From Actinidia chinensis (Eukaryota > Streptophyta > Magnoliopsida > Ericales > Actinidiaceae): 22,500 nt of DNA. Where the stretch lies: positions 10,001 to 32,500 of the forward strand of contig VIGQ01000878.1 in NCBI GenBank assembly GCA_009663005.1, read 5' to 3'. The notes below the pieces were generated by a model. It ran no database searches and was not told where the DNA came from. It saw nothing but the letters and a program-made list of their open reading frames with translations. The position numbers and the translations under genes are program-made. Positions 21,603-22,500 of the stretch are shown one piece after another; position 1 is the first letter of the stretch; every line of letters starts with the position of its first letter.

Positions 21603-22500
21603 GAACATAAGGCATTTATCAATAAGATCTAATTAACTTGATCTTGAATTGTACCGGAGGAAAAACTTCAATGTCAAGTTAATTACGGTTCAAGAGAATT
21701 AAAAAATTTAAAAAAATTTTTACGTACCTAATATTTGAAAGTTTGGAGGGATATTATTTGAGAGTACCTTGGCCTAGAATCGCTATTGGCGTTGGTACAT
21801 CCATCAAGTCCATTAGTCAGAACAATAATCCTCGAAAAAAAAACAAAATAAATAAAAAATAGTCATACTTATTACTCAAAAATTCAAATCCGTTAAAATT
21901 GAAGTATACAAAGTGGGAACATTGGTATTCTTAATAATACCAATTAACTGATTGAAATTAAACCCGGGGAAATTAAGATCAAGTTAATTACGGTCGGACA
22001 TAAACAGAAAATTTAAAGCAATGTTATGTACCTAAATTATTTGAAAGTGTGGAGACACGTATTTGAGAGTAACTGGGTTAGGCATCACTATTGGCGTGGT
22101 ACATCCAATCCAAGTCCATTAGTCCAAGACAATAATCCTCGAAAAAAACAAACAACAACAAAATAAATAAAAAAAAGTTACTACTTTATTACTCAAAAAT
22201 TCAATCGTTAAAATTGAAAAGTATACAAAGTGGTGGACCATTAAAGGATTTCTAATAAATACATAATTAACTTGATTTTGAAATTAAACCGGGAAACTCA
22301 AGATCAAGGTTAATAGGTTCAAGAGAAATATAAAAATTTAAAGAAATATTACTACCTAATATTTGAACAGTGTGGAGGAGACCGTATTGAGAGAGTACCT
22401 TGGTCAGGCATCACTATTGGCGGGGGTAAATCCAATCAAGTCCCATTAGTCATTGTCATTAGTACTTGACAAAAATAAAATAAATTGAAAAAAAACAGTA
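21603..22500 (+). repeat. Divergent satellite monomers 68-70, outside the A-G order
   Basis: Monomer starts are near 21603, 21917 and 22236; the last is cut by the window end. After a D monomer the HOR predicts E. Instead the first unit is B-like (CTTGATCTTGAATTG, AAGTTTGGAGG, AGAATCGCTATTGGCG, ATCAAGTCC). The next two mix markers: TTAAACCCGGGG with GATCAAGTTAATT and CATCACTATTGGCGTGG, and a GTATACAAAGTGG junction. They resemble each other more than any core class. This is either the array edge or a change of repeat register. Confidence 0.65.

Larger units (their letters stand above)
1..22500 (+). repeat. Satellite DNA array, ~313-315 bp monomer, about 70 head-to-tail copies
   Basis: The same block of landmarks recurs about every 300-330 bases across the window, always in the same orientation. 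In order they are: GAACATAAGGCATTGTCTAA; TAATTAACTTGA; a CCCGGGG core; TCAAGTTAATTACGG; an A-rich AAATATAAAAAATTTAAAG stretch; TTACGTACCTAATTATTTG; GAGATACGTATTTGAGAGTA; CCTGGGCCTAGGCATCGC; TACATCCAATCGAGTCCATT; AGTCCTCGC; a (CAAAA)n run; ATGAAAAACAGTCACTA; and TCAAATCCGTAAAATTTA. A consensus assembled by eye is about 313 bp and clearly AT-rich. No unit is inverted and no unrelated gene interrupts the array. Open frames of 60-114 codons in this window are chance stop-free stretches of the repeat or of a C-rich tract. Known satellites with monomers of a few hundred bases and HOR order mark centromeric or pericentromeric heterochromatin in many eukaryotes; that location here is inference. Confidence 0.97.

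Noticed and set aside
1..22500. CRISPR array or prokaryotic repeat system
   Set aside because: The repeating unit is ~314 bp with no short repeat plus unique spacer alternation, and no cas-like genes are present.
1..22500. Transposon-derived array (LTR or TIR element, target duplications)
   Set aside because: I see no terminal repeats, polypurine tract, primer-binding site or transposase or reverse transcriptase fragments. The monomer palindrome is internal and not at unit ends.

Overview
The whole window is one tandem satellite DNA array from a eukaryotic genome. I find no credible protein-coding gene, rRNA, tRNA, CRISPR array or transposon. An AT-rich monomer of about 313-315 bp repeats head to tail on the + strand from base 1 to base 22500, about 70 times. 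I could not place the species: large satellites of this kind occur in plants, insects, fish and other eukaryotes, usually in centromeric or other heterochromatin. The sequence itself does not prove a centromeric location.

The monomers are not all alike. Diagnostic bases sort them into seven classes, called A to G here. From about 4.2 kb to 21.0 kb the classes run in fixed order as a higher-order repeat (HOR) of about 2.2 kb, A-B-C-D-E-F-G. Layout: 2-4211, divergent monomers with traces of an older trimer order; 4212-6276, a 7-mer with a truncated F; 6277-9170, three A-B-C trimers; 9171-11370, a full 7-mer; 11371-14567, a 10-mer containing a mosaic monomer; 14568-15514, one A-B-C trimer; 15515-17743 and 17744-19938, two full 7-mers; 19939-21602, A-B-C-D, with D split by a 397-bp C-rich tract at 21061-21457; 21603-22500, three divergent monomers outside the A-G order.

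Classes A and D resemble each other, as do B, E and F, and C and G. The 7-mer therefore looks like an ancestral trimer (alpha-beta-gamma) joined to an expanded copy (alpha-beta-beta'-gamma). In the A-B-C trimers the third monomer starts as C and ends as G, as expected if unequal exchange between C and G removed four monomers.

Most monomers carry a long imperfect palindrome in their first third. In the best cases it is 19 bp per arm around a 16-nt spacer. In class A the arms differ in sequence but still pair. This could extrude as a cruciform and is the best candidate for a functional element.

Sequence quality limits what can be said. Single-base gains and losses are scattered through every monomer at positions conserved elsewhere, and there are abrupt runs of G, C or T. 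This looks like uncorrected single-molecule long-read sequence. Class assignments rest on many linked variants and are reasonably safe. Individual indels, exact monomer lengths and the low-complexity tracts, including the 397-bp one, may be artefacts. All assignments were made by eye, so monomer boundaries are good to a few bases.
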